64,000 bases of DNA from positions 44,272 to 108,271 of the forward strand of contig VXAA01001141.1 of assembly GCA_013399115.1 (NCBI GenBank), given 5' to 3'. The notes under the pieces are model-generated. The model was not told the origin of the DNA, did not search any database, and saw only the letters and a program-made list of their open reading frames with translations. This document shows positions 12,101 to 24,356 of this stretch, one piece after another. The DNA is from Anseranas semipalmata. Lineage: Eukaryota > Chordata > Aves > Anseriformes > Anseranatidae. The position numbers and the translations under genes are program-made. Positions within the stretch are counted from its first letter, which is position 1. Each line of letters begins with the position of its first letter.

Positions 12101-15100
12101 CTGCCGGTCGTGGCGTGGAATTTTTTGGCCTTTTTTCGGTAAGGGAAAGAGGGAGAGAAAGGACACCCCGTGGAAGGCTCGCCCTTTTTCCCTCTTGCAA
12201 AACGTAACCTAGCCCATGAAACGGTGTTTGTTTTTTTTTTTTTGCCCTTTTTAACATGTTTCTATGTAAAAATATCTATCCTTTTCCATTTTATATCTCT
12301 CCTCATTCATCCTTTAAACGTCCTAGTGCCATCATTTGGTGCCTTTCGTGTGTAACTCGATTGTTCTTTCCGCTGGCACGTGCTGGCGCTTCGGTTTGCT
12401 CTGGATGTGGTGCGGCACGAAGGAACCCATGTAACCTCAGAGTATGAAAGTGCAGGGAAAGTGATGTCGCAGAGCCCGTGGTTTGGCGAAACCAGAGCAG
12501 ATCAGCGCGTTGGAGACGGTTGCGTGAAATACCAAGCAGTCATCAACTTCAGTAATTTGAGCGGAGGTACTTCAAAATTCATTCTGCATGCATCAGAAAT
12601 TCCACATGTGAATTCTGAAAGCTTCTTTGTGTCAGGGTCTTTGCTTGGTTTTCCTCTCACTTGTGCTCCTGAGGATGTTGCCTGTGGAACTGGTAGGACT
12701 GCAGCTGCCTGACATCTTCTCGTTGCTCTTGGTTGAGTTGTCCTCTGCCTGCGTCGTCCACCTTGACATTAAACCACAGTCCCTGGATCCTGAATGAAGC
12801 AGGAGTTGGAAGCTGCCTTCTTCGCCCACCGGGGCAGGGAGAAGAAGGACAACCTGATGCGTGCTTTCCTTTGGGCATTTCCCTGAATCTGTGTGTTGGT
12901 TGCTGGTAGGCATGGCGAGAAGCCTGTCTCGAGCTAACCGGGTTTCTGGTGTCAGGAGTTTGTGCTCTTAGCACACAAAATGTTTACAAAGCCAAAATTT
13001 GACATCTCTTTTAAAGCTTTTAAAAGGAGCTTTGCTCTCCTCAGTTCGGATCGGAGAAAGCAATGGTCAGATGGTCCCAGGGAATGAGGGGAGCGGAGGA
13101 TGTTACCTCCTCTGCAGGAACGTGCTGCCCCTGTGGACTTGCTTGGCTTGTTCCACCTACTGCAGTGATAAAGCAGCTGGTGGAAGTTTTCCTAGTGAAG
13201 ACTGACACGCTTTCCCCCAAAACACACCAAGAAACAAACAAAACCTGGCAAACCCTAAGGGTCAGCCTGGGAGGAGATGTCGTCCATCACATACTCGCAC
13301 GGAGGGCTGCGACGAGGATCTGCTGGGGTCCAGATCGTTCAGCAGGACTGTAAAAATAAATTAAAAGCAAATTTTTCATGAGCGCTTGTCGAAGAAGCCT
13401 TTTTGATTTATGTTCCTGGATCTTGTACATGGATGCATCTGAGCTGAAAACCAGCATGGCTAAATGATGAGGTTCAGGTTGATATGAGCCAAACAGATGC
13501 ACTTCAAAAAAAACGAAACTTCAATCTTAAATTTACTTAGCTCATTTCCTAGTGTCATTACATTATCCCGATGATGAATGTTCTTCAGTTGTGTGATCCT
13601 ACACTGAATATATTTTTAAACATTTCTTCACGCTTCCTTCTGTTGATCTCATCACATAGCAAAGTTAATAGATTTAAGGCAGTTTCATTTCCATACCATA
13701 TGTTCTCCAAGACATTTTGGATGGATAATTGTAATGCTTACATAGTTTATTTTACCACACGATACCAGAACATACTCTGTTTTTCAGGTAACAGAGGCAG
13801 GAGGTCTCCAGAGAAGCCCCGAGTGAGATGATTTGTGTTTTCCCCTGAGCGGTGCCGTCTCCTTTTGTCTTTTCGAGCAGCCGGGAAGGGTGGCACTTTG
13901 GACGTGAGGACTTCTTTAACCCCCTGGCCCGCCAACATGACCTTTTGTCGACAAACAACTTCTAAACCTTAATTTCTGTAACATTAATAATTGCAAAAGG
14001 AGGAGTTCACGCAGCAGCTGTGATATTGCAGCGAGTTTAAAGGTTCGGGGCCATAGCGAGGACTGGGAGAAGCAGAGCGTTCCCTGGTGCTGCTGCGGGG
14101 ATTCGCCGCAGCAAGGTGTCCGTGCGGGATTTCCTTCGGCTCAGGCTGGAAAAGGGGCTTTGTGTTGGATCTCTTGGGGAAAAATGGTTGAGGCTGCACG
14201 CCACCTCGTTCATAAAAGACTCCAGGAATGACTTAAAATTGCCATAGTTAAACTTAACATCATCTGGATGGTACTCAACACTTTGTTTCTCTAAACAAAT
14301 CCGGTGGTTTAAGTGGCTTTGTGCTGGAGGTGAATAGGTTGTCCTTAGGCTGAAGAAGTGACCGAAGTTTGTTTATAAATTTGATTATTTGGTAACATAG
14401 GCTGGGAAACTTCTTCACGCACCCTTCATTAGTGGTTTTTGTTTTGTTTTTATTCAACTTGGATTTTATTATGATAAATGGATCCTGATAGACTTCAAAC
14501 CAGAATGTCAGTATGGTCGTTTAGAGAAGTTGCTATTTGCTCAATTAAATTTTGACTTTTACTTTTGACTGATCTGAGCGCAGTCCTCTCCTTTTCTGGT
14601 TCTCTGAGGATTGCCTTTGTAGGGTGAAAGGCGTTTTGTGTAGCTCTCCTGGCTGTGGTCGAGTGAATTAACCATCATTGTCCAAGAGGTTGAGTGAGGT
14701 GACTGAGATTTTCGCTCTTTACAGCGCTCGCGAAATGATGTGAAATAGTGCGATACTGGGTGTTCTGTGGAACTGAGAGTTTTTTTAAACCAGAACCTAA
14801 AATCAAGGTGGCTCAGTCTTATGGATGACTGAGAAATCAGCGTACAGCGTTCTCTAGAAATTCTTAAGAAATGGCTGTAAAGTGTTTGTTGCCTGTGTCT
14901 TTTGGCTGAAAAATCTCATTGGATTCTCTTTTTTTAAAGGAGTTTTCTCTTGGAGGTCGGTGCCTATTTGGTGGTTTGCCGCTGTGGAACCTGCTCTTGC
15001 TTCTTTCGCGTGCAGCAGAGATGTCCCAGTGGTTCAGTTCTCAGCAGAAATTGGGTTTGATGTTAGCAAGGGCGATGAAGGAGGCTTTCAAGAAGGGACA

Positions 15101-17769
15101 TGAATGGGTTAGGATGGTAAAATCGGGAAATTCCTTTAGGAGTGGTGGTTCGGAAGATGGAGATGTAGGAGCTGCCTCCCTGTCGAAAACTTGAGAGCTT
15201 GGGATGACTTTTGGGAAGGGGAGGAAATTGCAAAACAGCAGGTTATGGAGTAGAAGGATGAATAAGCCAATAGATTTTACAGTGATACTACGTATCTGAA
15301 GGAGCAGTTGGCAAAGTAACGGGGGAAATGGGCAAACGTGGCAGAAGCTGAAAGGAAAAGGACAATTAAATGTCCCAAAGTCTGAGATCTGGGGTGTTGT
15401 CAGCATCACGTAGCTTACTAGTGTTTCGTCGGTATCTAAGCCCTTCAAATCCTTATTTCTGGTCTCGCGTTTCACTCCAACGAAACAAAGCAAAACCAAA
15501 CTGTTTCGGAGAACCACGTTTAAAAATAGGCAACAAAAACCCCTCTGCCTTCATTCTTTTAAAAACTTGCGGTCTGTCAAACCTGCTTACCCTCTGGAAG
15601 TTAGGGTTAACGATGCTGCTTTCAGTCAAACTGAAGATGAGCTTCACTGCGGGCTCGATCGGAAAGGATCAAGGAAAGTGGAAAATCGATGAGACTCGAG
15701 TCAGAGGCTGCTTCTGCTGAAGTCAATTAGGATAACCAAGAACACAACAAATGGTTTTCCGTGCGTGTCAGACACCAAACACTGCCAGCTTGAAAACACC
15801 GATGCCCTTAAACGGGTGTGAAACTTCTGATATTACTTTCTGCCTGCGATTGGGGTATAGATAACAACGATAATAAGCCGGTTAAAATGCATTTTCTGTA
15901 GAAAGTGTCTTTTGGGCTGAAACTTCCTGGGTTTCGTTAGGGAAAAGCAAGGCTGCGTTGTTGTGAGTCGGAAGCGCCCGCGCTGTTGCCTGACCTCAGC
16001 CTCCAGCAGCTCCCGAGCCCTGGGAAGTGGCAAGAGCAGCGCGCGTCGCTTTTCCGAAAAACCGGCAGAATCTCGGTGCGATGAACTACGGTGAGTCCTA
16101 AAAGCCTTGCTGCGAGATCAGCCAGTACGTCTCACGGTCTCCTTGGTGCATTTCCTAAATTTGCAGGAGTAACAACACACCTGCACTTGCCTTTCGGTTT
16201 CCTCGGCTAACCTACGGGGTGACCTCGGCTGCCTCCGGCGGGGTGAATCTGTTCTGTGTATCCGAGGGGTGGAAAGGCTTGTCTTCCGCTACGGCGTTTA
16301 GTGGTGCCCTATTCTAATGAAAAATGAGGCCTGCCAGTGGAAAAAAGCGGGATGCTTACCTCTCACCTCCCTCGTGCCCGCTTATTCTGGGTGAAAAACA
16401 GCTTTTCTGGAGGCAGGGCTGACTTGGGGAAGTTTCAGACAGTCCGACCGGGAGAGAAAAAGCAGCTACTTTGTGCTGGTGGTTTCAATTGAATGTGCTC
16501 GCTTCAATTTGTGCCCGCTGAAGCGTGGAAATCATTCCGCTGCTGATCCTGCGAATGTTTCTAGTTTTTGTTGCTCGATCTCCAAAGAAACCAGATCTCC
16601 AGCCACCACACGAGACAAGTTTTGTTTTTTTTTCCCAGAGAACACAGGGATGCTGTAAAAAGCAGCTCGACCAAGCTTTTGATCATGAGGCTGATCTCTT
16701 CTTGTTCCCAAACAGCTTCCACCTCTCCGGTGTGCTTAGATCGCTGCGCCGCACTCCGGGTGAGTTCGTCTGCTGGCTGAGGGCATTGCCCGGGACGTAC
16801 GTGTGCGGAGCAACGCATCTTTCCCGTGCCAATGCTACCATCGCCAGCGTGCCTCGTTTATTAAAAAGATGGCCAATTCCCCCAAACAGCCCCTTCTTAG
16901 TCTGTCCAGTTGCCTTCTCTATTAAAACATTGGCAGTGCTGCCAGCATAGCATCCAGTTTTCTCAGTGATTCCTAAGAAATGCACAGCTCGTTGCACATA
17001 CACCATGAAAAAATGAAAAAAGCAGCTGCAGAATCCAGTAATTTCACAAACATAAAGCTCACGTAGGAAACTTTGCCTCCGTTGGGGCGAAGTGGGCAAA
17101 ACGACTTGCTGCCACGCAGAGATTGGTGCCGAAAGCGGTAATTCGGGTAACCAGGATGACGGCAAATAGCGCGTGGTGTTTTGAACAAGCTGTCCCTTCA
17201 GTTTGAAAATATTAGTTATTGAAACTCTAGGCTTGAAATATTTTTGCAAAAGGCAGGTGGTATACATTATTAAATACTTGGATGTCTCCCCCCCTTTTCT
17301 TTTTCCTTCTCCTCTAGATATGAATGTTTTCAATGAACTACAAAGCTTGTGTTGCCAGGTATCTGACAATAACTATTTTTAGGCAAGCTGTCATCTATAA
17401 TTCAAGGCATTTTCAGTACTTCTTGGATTGCCAGAAGGCTTTGTTTTTACTTTCATGTCCCACTGCATTGAGTGCTCATCTTCGCGTTTAAACGACACTC
17501 CGGTGTTGTGGCACTTGGCTGACAGTTTAATTTTGAGATTGAATATATTGTTTTGTGGTTAGTTTAAATGCAACAACCTATTTGTGCCCTTCTTGTAAAT
17601 TATCATAATCTGTGGGATGAATATTTTTTTCTAAACATGGCCTTTAGAGGAAAAAGACTTTTTTTTTTTCATAACTACTTGCTGGAAGTCTTGTTTAAAA
17701 TATGATTCACCCTGCGTGTTTGTTTTTAAGGTAACTGAGCAGATCTGGCAGTACATTTTTAATATCCCT

Positions 17770-17930
17770 TGTCCCTTCTCGTCTGATAACGCGTTCAGAA
17801 ACATGCCGGGATAAATTCTTCGCTGTTCTGCCGCTTCCACGGTTCGGCGGCGGCCCGGCCTCTGCCTCGCCGTGCGTCGTCTGACGTCCCTCTGCTTCAC
17901 GCGTGCTCCGCTTGGCGAAGCTGGTTGTAG
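17770..17930. promoter_or_regulatory. Intragenic CpG-dense patch
   Basis: Dense CpG, with words such as TTCGGCGGCGG and TCGCCGTGCGTCG. No gene start recognised. Confidence 0.3.
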
Positions 17931-18604
17931 GAAACAGCTCTCTGGTGAACGCAAACAAGAGGAAAATCATCTGTGGCTTCTAGTTTAGTAAGCATTTTTG
18001 TTGGTTTTTCCATATAAACGAAGTCTTACATAACGGTGAAGCTTACCACGTTGGAAGAAACCCCGCCGGCTCGCGGCACCCTGCTCTTGACGTGTGGTCG
18101 TTGAGGATTTTTACATTCGTGGATTCCCCAAATACTTTTGCATCTGCAGTGCTGAAGAAGGCCTTGATGCTATGACGTTTGGAGGACCGGTGCTCCCGTG
18201 TACGTTGTTTTCCTCTTAGCTGACGATGCCGTAGCTGCTGCGAGAATCTCTCGCTTCCTGTGAACCTTCGCTCCAGCCAGGAGCAGCTGCCTTTTTTCTG
18301 GCCAGCCTGCAGCTCTTGCTGCTGAGGGCTGGCTTTCATTTACTGCAGGAGAGATGATTCTCTTCTGGGAAATGATTTCATCGGCGGATTGAAAACGGGA
18401 AGGCGAAGCAAGCAGAAGTGGCAAACAGGAAGGCGAAACCCACACGCGCTTCGCAGCGAGCTGAGCGTTGCCTTCATTCATAACATTACGGAAACGACAT
18501 TTGAGGATTTTGAAAGGACCTGGCTGGCTGGCGTCCAAGCCTCGTCGATTCGTATTTCGGAAGCGAGAGTTAGAGCAGAAGGAACCTCTGCTGGGAAATG
18601 ACAT

Positions 18605-18770
18605 TTGCAAGAGAGCTCGGACAGGAGGCAGGGAGCGGGCAGCGGCTGTTGGGGTGCGCTGGGGAGGCAGCAGGCGAGGCGGGAGCCGAGCGCGGCGCTG
18701 CGAGAAGAGCTGCCCTCGTTGCGCTCGCCTTGTGAAACCTGGGGGCAGCGAGACCCGGTGCTATAGGGGA
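18605..18770. promoter_or_regulatory. Intragenic CpG-dense patch
   Basis: GC-rich with GAGCGCGGCGCTGCGAG and about 17 CpG in about 160 bases. It lies under a 176-codon + strand open frame that I regard as a composition effect. Confidence 0.3.
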
Positions 18771-20014
18771 AGGTGTTTGTCTGAGATGTATTGCTTCTGC
18801 GTAGGCACGTCTCATCTTCGCCCAACGTTATTTCAGGCGTGTTTGTTCTGGATCAAGCGTGGTGCCTCCCCTGTCGCATCCTTCAGCACGCGTTCCAGCG
18901 CTGTAGCCAGCTTTCTCCGAGCACCGGCGCCTGCAGGGGTGGGTTGGAAGGTGCGGGATGCCTTCGTTTCCCTGGGCTTTGTTCTCGGAAGCTCTTGAGA
19001 TCCATAGGGTGGAAACATCTCGTCCTTAACGCCTGTGTGATCCCTGAGCTCTGAAAAAGAGCTCTGTCTGTCGTGGGGCTGGTGAGATGTCCGCAGTGTG
19101 ATCTCCTGCGACATCAATATCCCTCTGCTCTAACACTTTATTTACACCTTCGTTTTTAGCAGGTCCCATAAGATTTTTATTGTAAACACTGTTGTTTTTT
19201 TCAGGCTTAGTATGTGAAATTTTGGCTGCAAACAAAAATATAAATAACTACAGACACGTGCTTCACGAGATGAGAGGAAGATGCTATGTCCGTTCATAGT
19301 TTTTCAGCAAATATTTCTGGCACCTGTGATGGCCGCGTTAAAGGCGCAGCGTTGGCACACCTCCTTGGATTTTATTCCTTATTTTTTCTTGGCTGCGCTT
19401 CGTTCTGGCCCCTGCGGTCCTTGGTTAGCACCCATCACAGGTTGGGTTTTCTGGTTCCGAAGACCAGACTCGCTCCGTTCGCTCGTTTGTGACCGCAGCC
19501 TAACTTCTATTTAGAACGCAAACCCTAGTATTACGTAGGTACCGTTATATTTGTAAGGTCCAACTCTCAGAAGCTAGGAAGGAACAGGAGCCTCTGCAGA
19601 ACTGCTGATGGATGCTGGAGGATGACCCTGCCTTGTTCGCGCCGCTCTCCTTGCCTCCCAGCAGCACGCAGAAAGCGTGTGACGGAAGGAGGGTGGAAGT
19701 CGCTTCTCCCAGCCGGTTGCCTCAGTCACAGGACCACAATATGCCCTCCTGTAGTCCCTTCTTACTCCGTTTTGCAGCGTGCATCCGTGCCTTCTGTAGC
19801 TTCTCGAGCGAGCGAGGCAGGAACCCTGCAGACAAGAGCTTCATTCACGGCGTGGCCGTGATTAATTCCTTGAACACTGATTCATTCTCCGCACAGAAGG
19901 TGCTTTGACCTTAAGGGGAAGAGTAAGTGATTGTGATATTATTCATGCCTTAATTCAGTTCCTCGTTTGCAACGGTCCCTAGGAGTGATTCGTTTTGCAA
20001 CAGTTTTTCCTGTG

Positions 20015-20050
20015 TTTTTTTTTTTTTTTTTTTGGGTGTGTATATATATA
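20015..20050. repeat. T19 run followed by a short TA repeat
   Basis: T from 20015 to 20033, then GGGTGTG, then TATATATATA to 20050. Confidence 0.85.
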
Positions 20051-22804
20051 GCTTTTTCCTTTTAATTTTGTCTCAGATAAAAGGTCTGCTGCAATCTGAC
20101 AGATTTCCACACGAGGCAGGAGGATGATCGCTGGGCACCGGTGTCCTAGCGCTGCTTCGAGATGCTAGGAGAGGAGCTGCTGAGCGGTATTCATAGCTCT
20201 TGGAGCACAGGGGGTTAGCAAAACCTCAAAACGTGGGGTAATTCCAGGTTCTGGAAGGGGGAATCATCTGCTGAGGTATTCTGTGTAGCCACAGGCCTCT
20301 GAAATAGGAAGGAATGTGAGATTACAGTGTGGTGAACAGAGTGCATCTCAGAAAGAGAAGAAAAAAGACGTGCAGTGCACAGCAAGGCACGTGCCGCGGT
20401 CGTGGAGAAGCGTCCATGTGACGAGCTGAAGCACAAGCCTCGTTGTTCAGGATGGAATAGACAAGATGCTGATAGACTTGCTGAAAGTAATGGGGGAAAA
20501 AAAGGTAAAACTATGGGGAAAAATAAGCCTGAGATGACCTTTCTCAGTTTTCACGTCAATGGAAAAGCCAGTGAGCTGCACTTGGGTTTGCTATGGCGTG
20601 GGAAGTAAAGGGACACCAGCTGTGTTAGGTGTCCCTGGCAGTCATCTATCGGTTCTTGCTTGACATCTGACAGCCCAAATAAGCCACCCCAAACCCCCCT
20701 GAAGGAGCTTTTCTCTGAACACAGAGAATCTTGGAGGGCTCATCTCTCTGCTGTCCAATTTTATCATTCCTTTTGGAGAGCTCAGTTTGTGCTGCGCGTA
20801 CAAACTGGCACTGCAACACTTCACAAATCTCACTTTTCCCACACGAATTCTAATTCCTTCGGTGGTTTCTGGGTGAAACTCTTTTTACGGAGATCTCGCA
20901 GGCAGCTTTACTGCACGGCAGTCCCCTTTGCACCTCCTGTCGTCCCCGCACCAATACTGGGCACAGAAATGTTGGTTTTAGGTAGGGCTGCCTCATTCAC
21001 CAGCACCATGAGGTCCTTAGAGTTCTACTGAAGTCAGTTAAGCTACGACGTGATGTTTCTTTTCCATCCTGAAAAGAGGTATTTCAGGCAGCAGCGGTGC
21101 CGGACCTTTTGTTGCTGCCGAAGAGAAATTCAGAGAGCTCTTAGGGGCCGGTATGTTCAGGTTAAATGGTGAAGTATGTTTAAATTGGCTGCTTCGGATT
21201 TTTAAGTTATCTATTTCAGGAATTTCTGCCGCACGCGGTATGCGTTTGGACGTACCAATGGAGGGGTGAATCCGGTCTGTTTTGGGCAACCCAGGCCATT
21301 AGGAGAGTCTCAGGATTAGGAAGGGGGAGAAGGTTTCACTAGTTTTGTAGTTACTCCTCTGCGGTACGCGATGTTACAACAAAGCAAAGTGTACTTTGCT
21401 TCCAGAATTGCCCCCAGCAGCCTCAGCCCTGACACCGCTCTCTGTTTCAGTCGAACATTTGGCAACCCCTGGCCATGGTTTCAAGCTTTAGCTGTCTCAA
21501 ATTATTTATGGCGGGCACTGATGCTTCCACCGGACGGTTTATTTTGGCTTTTTGCCGCGTGTTTCTTACGGCGTCCCTGAAAAGGACAATACTGAGATTT
21601 GTCTTTCTGAGCAGAAAAGCAGGAAACGGCACAACCAAAAGCTTCCATTCGTGCACTTTGCGGTAAATGCACAATCACAGAGGCCCCAGGCTCCTTTTCT
21701 CCCCGCTTTTTACCTTTCTGTCCCCCTAAAATTGGCAGCGCTTCATCCTGCTGCCGGTGTGTTCGCCTGGCTTGGTAATCAAACCCCGCTCGTTCATTTG
21801 ATATCGCTTACAGCACAGCGCTTGCTTCAAAATGCAGCCCCCGATACAAAGCACTCCCTATATACGGAAAGCATATCGGTTAAAACACCATAAGCGCTCA
21901 AACCCTTCCTTTCACAGGAATGCCTACTCCGAACGTTTTGGCCAAAGCGTTCGTGGGACTTCTGCAATTCTTTCTAATGCATCCTCCAGGGTTCAGTCTC
22001 CGCGGGATCAGCGTCCTGTTGCTTCATCCTTCGTCCTTGCCAGAGCCAGTGCGTTAGTGAAACAGCTGGAGGATAGCTTGGTGGTGAAGTCAGGTAATCT
22101 TAAAATCTGCCACTTGCTGGCTCCGGAGACAGGTATCCCGTTTCAGTAAGATACTCGCTTTTCCTTAAGCGTATATAGATGACCTGCCTACTTAGATGTA
22201 TCGTCGTTTTCGATACGCTCTCATTTAGACGTGGAGCCGGGTTGCAGAGCACCTCTTCTTGTGTTGTGCTTTTCCTGAGCATATTTCAAGTCTTTGCATC
22301 CGAAAGCTAAAATAGCATTTATTTAGAAAGTCTTGTAAAAGCTAATACGACAGCCTGCTTGAGCGACTTCCATGAAGAGAACCCCTCTCCCGACACCTGC
22401 TAATTACCGTTCGCTCGCGTCTCATTGCAATATTTTCTCCAACCTGCCTTCAAAACTCTGTCCGCGCGTTTGATGTTGAGCAGAGCCGGGCTCTTGCTCC
22501 TCAGCGGCGGGGAGACCACAGGCAATTATCTTCATTAACGTCTCTTTGACCTGACATAATACTCCAAGCCGTGTTTAATGTCATTAAAAGTAAATCACGG
22601 AGCGCGCCTCCTGTGATTTATAAGGCTCGGATTAACGCCCCTTGGCTTTCTCACCTCGCCGAATTTCTGCCTGCTTGGTGGAAGCTCCTGGCGCGGGGGG
22701 AACTCTGCGGGGGGCTTGGGCTGCGGGTGGGTGGAATCGGGGTTTGAAGACAGGTTTTGGGGAGGTGGGGGAGAGAGGCAGGCTGCCGACGGTGCTTTGT
22801 GGAG

Positions 22805-22838
22805 AATTTATCGAGCTTGGAAATTTATTGAGCTTGGA
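22805..22838 (+). repeat. Two-copy tandem duplication, 17-bp period
   Basis: AATTTATCGAGCTTGGA is followed directly by AATTTATTGAGCTTGGA. The only difference is CG versus TG, as expected from CpG decay in one copy. Confidence 0.85.
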
Positions 22839-24274
22839 AGTATCTGGGGGAGGGAGGAGGCGGCAGGGAAGGTGGCTTTGCCCTGGGTGCTTCACTTAGA
22901 GTACTGTTTGCAGCTCTCGTGAGTCAGCAGCCTTCGATACGCTCAGATAACTTGAATAAAAATAGCCAGCCATCTTGTGGTAAGCTTTGAAGTAAAATCT
23001 CGATGAGGAATTACTGAGCCTAAGCGGTTTCTTTCCTCCTCAAAGAAGGGCTGATGCGGGAGTCGCGGAGCTAGACAAAGAAAGCCCAACCCAGCACTTA
23101 ACTGACATCATCCCTGCCGCATCTGTGCGTATCCTAAACCTATAGGAAAGCGGCTGGAGCGTTTCCCAGTATATAATATATGTCCTGCTACCAAGCAATG
23201 CACCGCGGAGCCGTGCCAGATGTATTTCACTGTGACATATTCATTTCTTTGCTTCAAAGAGCGTGTGGCTAGGGATAATATACTTCGTGAAATATTGGAG
23301 TGAGAAACAATCCAACATAAAATAACGCTGTTCGTTTGAGGATCTCGCAAATGTGGGCAATAAATTAAACAAATAAGCTTCCCCCGAATGTTCCCGACAC
23401 CGAACAGCTGAAGCTCGGGTGCCCCCCAAACCCAGGTGGGTTTTCCCCTATTTTTTTTAACCACCGTTAAGCATCTTGGTGGTCATAGATGCGGGATCTC
23501 ACTCCCGTGGGGCAGAGCTCAGTGGAAAGCTCAACGTGATACGTAACGTGAGGTTGTACATCACACAAACTTCTACCTGTATTCAATTTCACCTGCCGCT
23601 GCTCTCTTTTGTCCTTACACTGGAATAACTTGGAGATCTTCAGGGGAAGAACTGCTTTTATTTGGGGCCGGTGGTGGGGTGCCTTGTTCTCGTAGTGGTT
23701 ACGTTTGAGAAGCAGTTTGTGTTCTTGGGGCAGCGCGGGAGTTGTCATTTTTTACAGTTTGAGACAACGTGAAGCTTGTGACTGCTGAATAATTGCATTT
23801 TTTTTTAAACTTGTGACTAGGCAAATCATTGTTTCAAGAGTCATTTAAAATGCTGTTCAGGAAGGCCTTTGAATTGACAAAGAAGGCATTTTCCTTTCGG
23901 TTGGAACATGCCTTTAAGGTGACACATTAAAGCCTTGTAAGTTAGCGTTTTATGCAGCTGTTGGAAATCTCAGGGGGCCGAGCTCTCTCGGAGCGTCTAG
24001 AAAACAGGTAGTTGGCCTGCGTGGGGGAGTCAGCGTTGGGAAAATCACGGAGTGTTTTCCAAAGCCGTGGTTAGCTGGACGTCACTTTGCCTGGCTTTTC
24101 ATGAAATGCGTGAACGTGGGTTTTGTTGTTCGTTACGGCTTCGGTATGTTACAACCCTGCTCTCTTTTCAGGTGTTACTGGAAGGCGATTGGTACCATTA
24201 CTTCAGCCGCTCCATCGCGTGGCATCCCACGAATAAAGATAAAATGCTTAACCTTTTTATTTTCTCGTTTTCAG

Positions 24275-24352
24275 CGTTGATAACATGATGACCTGACAAC
24301 GTAGAGGACGTCCTAACTATGCGGTGCAGGTACTGATGGGAAAGGATCCAAT
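24275..24352 (+). other. MYO9A: MYO9A 5' UTR part of the start-codon exon
   Basis: A pyrimidine-rich stretch ending in TTTTCAG at 24274 gives a plausible acceptor, leaving 78 nt of leader before the ATG at 24353. The leader holds three very short upstream ORFs. A second good acceptor ends at 24171 and would lengthen the leader by 103 nt. Which acceptor is used cannot be settled from sequence alone. The upstream non-coding exon or exons joined here were not located. Confidence 0.6.
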
Positions 24353-24356
24353 ATGA
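24285..24356 (+). promoter_or_regulatory. MYO9A: Three short upstream ORFs before the MYO9A start codon
   Basis: Within the 78 nt leader, ATG at 24285 and the overlapping ATG at 24288 both stop at TGA 24294-24296 (MMT and MT). ATG at 24319 reads MRCRY and stops at 24334-24336. ATG at 24336 reads MGKDPI and stops at TGA 24354-24356, so it overlaps the main ATG at 24353 by sharing bases in ATGA. Such uORFs usually lower translation of the main frame (general knowledge). Their use here is inference. Confidence 0.5.

Larger units (their letters stand above)
721..24274 (+). other. MYO9A: Non-coding region, probably MYO9A first intron or 5' flank
   Basis: No reading frame here looks like a known protein. 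Open frames of 60-230 codons on both strands are explained by GC- and CpG-rich sequence with few stops, though a 228-codon antisense frame (16683-17369) is long for chance. It holds homopolymer runs, an AT repeat at 9144-9165, and CpG-dense patches near 1738-1930, 17770-17930 and 18605-18770. I found no full-length transposable element. If exon 1 lies upstream of the window, all of this is intron 1. Confidence 0.6.

Noticed and set aside
18468..18998. 176-codon + strand frame
   Set aside because: Arg/Ala/Gly-rich composition follows from CpG-rich DNA. No domain seen.
1..24274. SENP8 coding exon expected near MYO9A from mammalian gene order
   Set aside because: No minus-strand frame resembles the SENP8 protease. 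It is probably upstream of the window.
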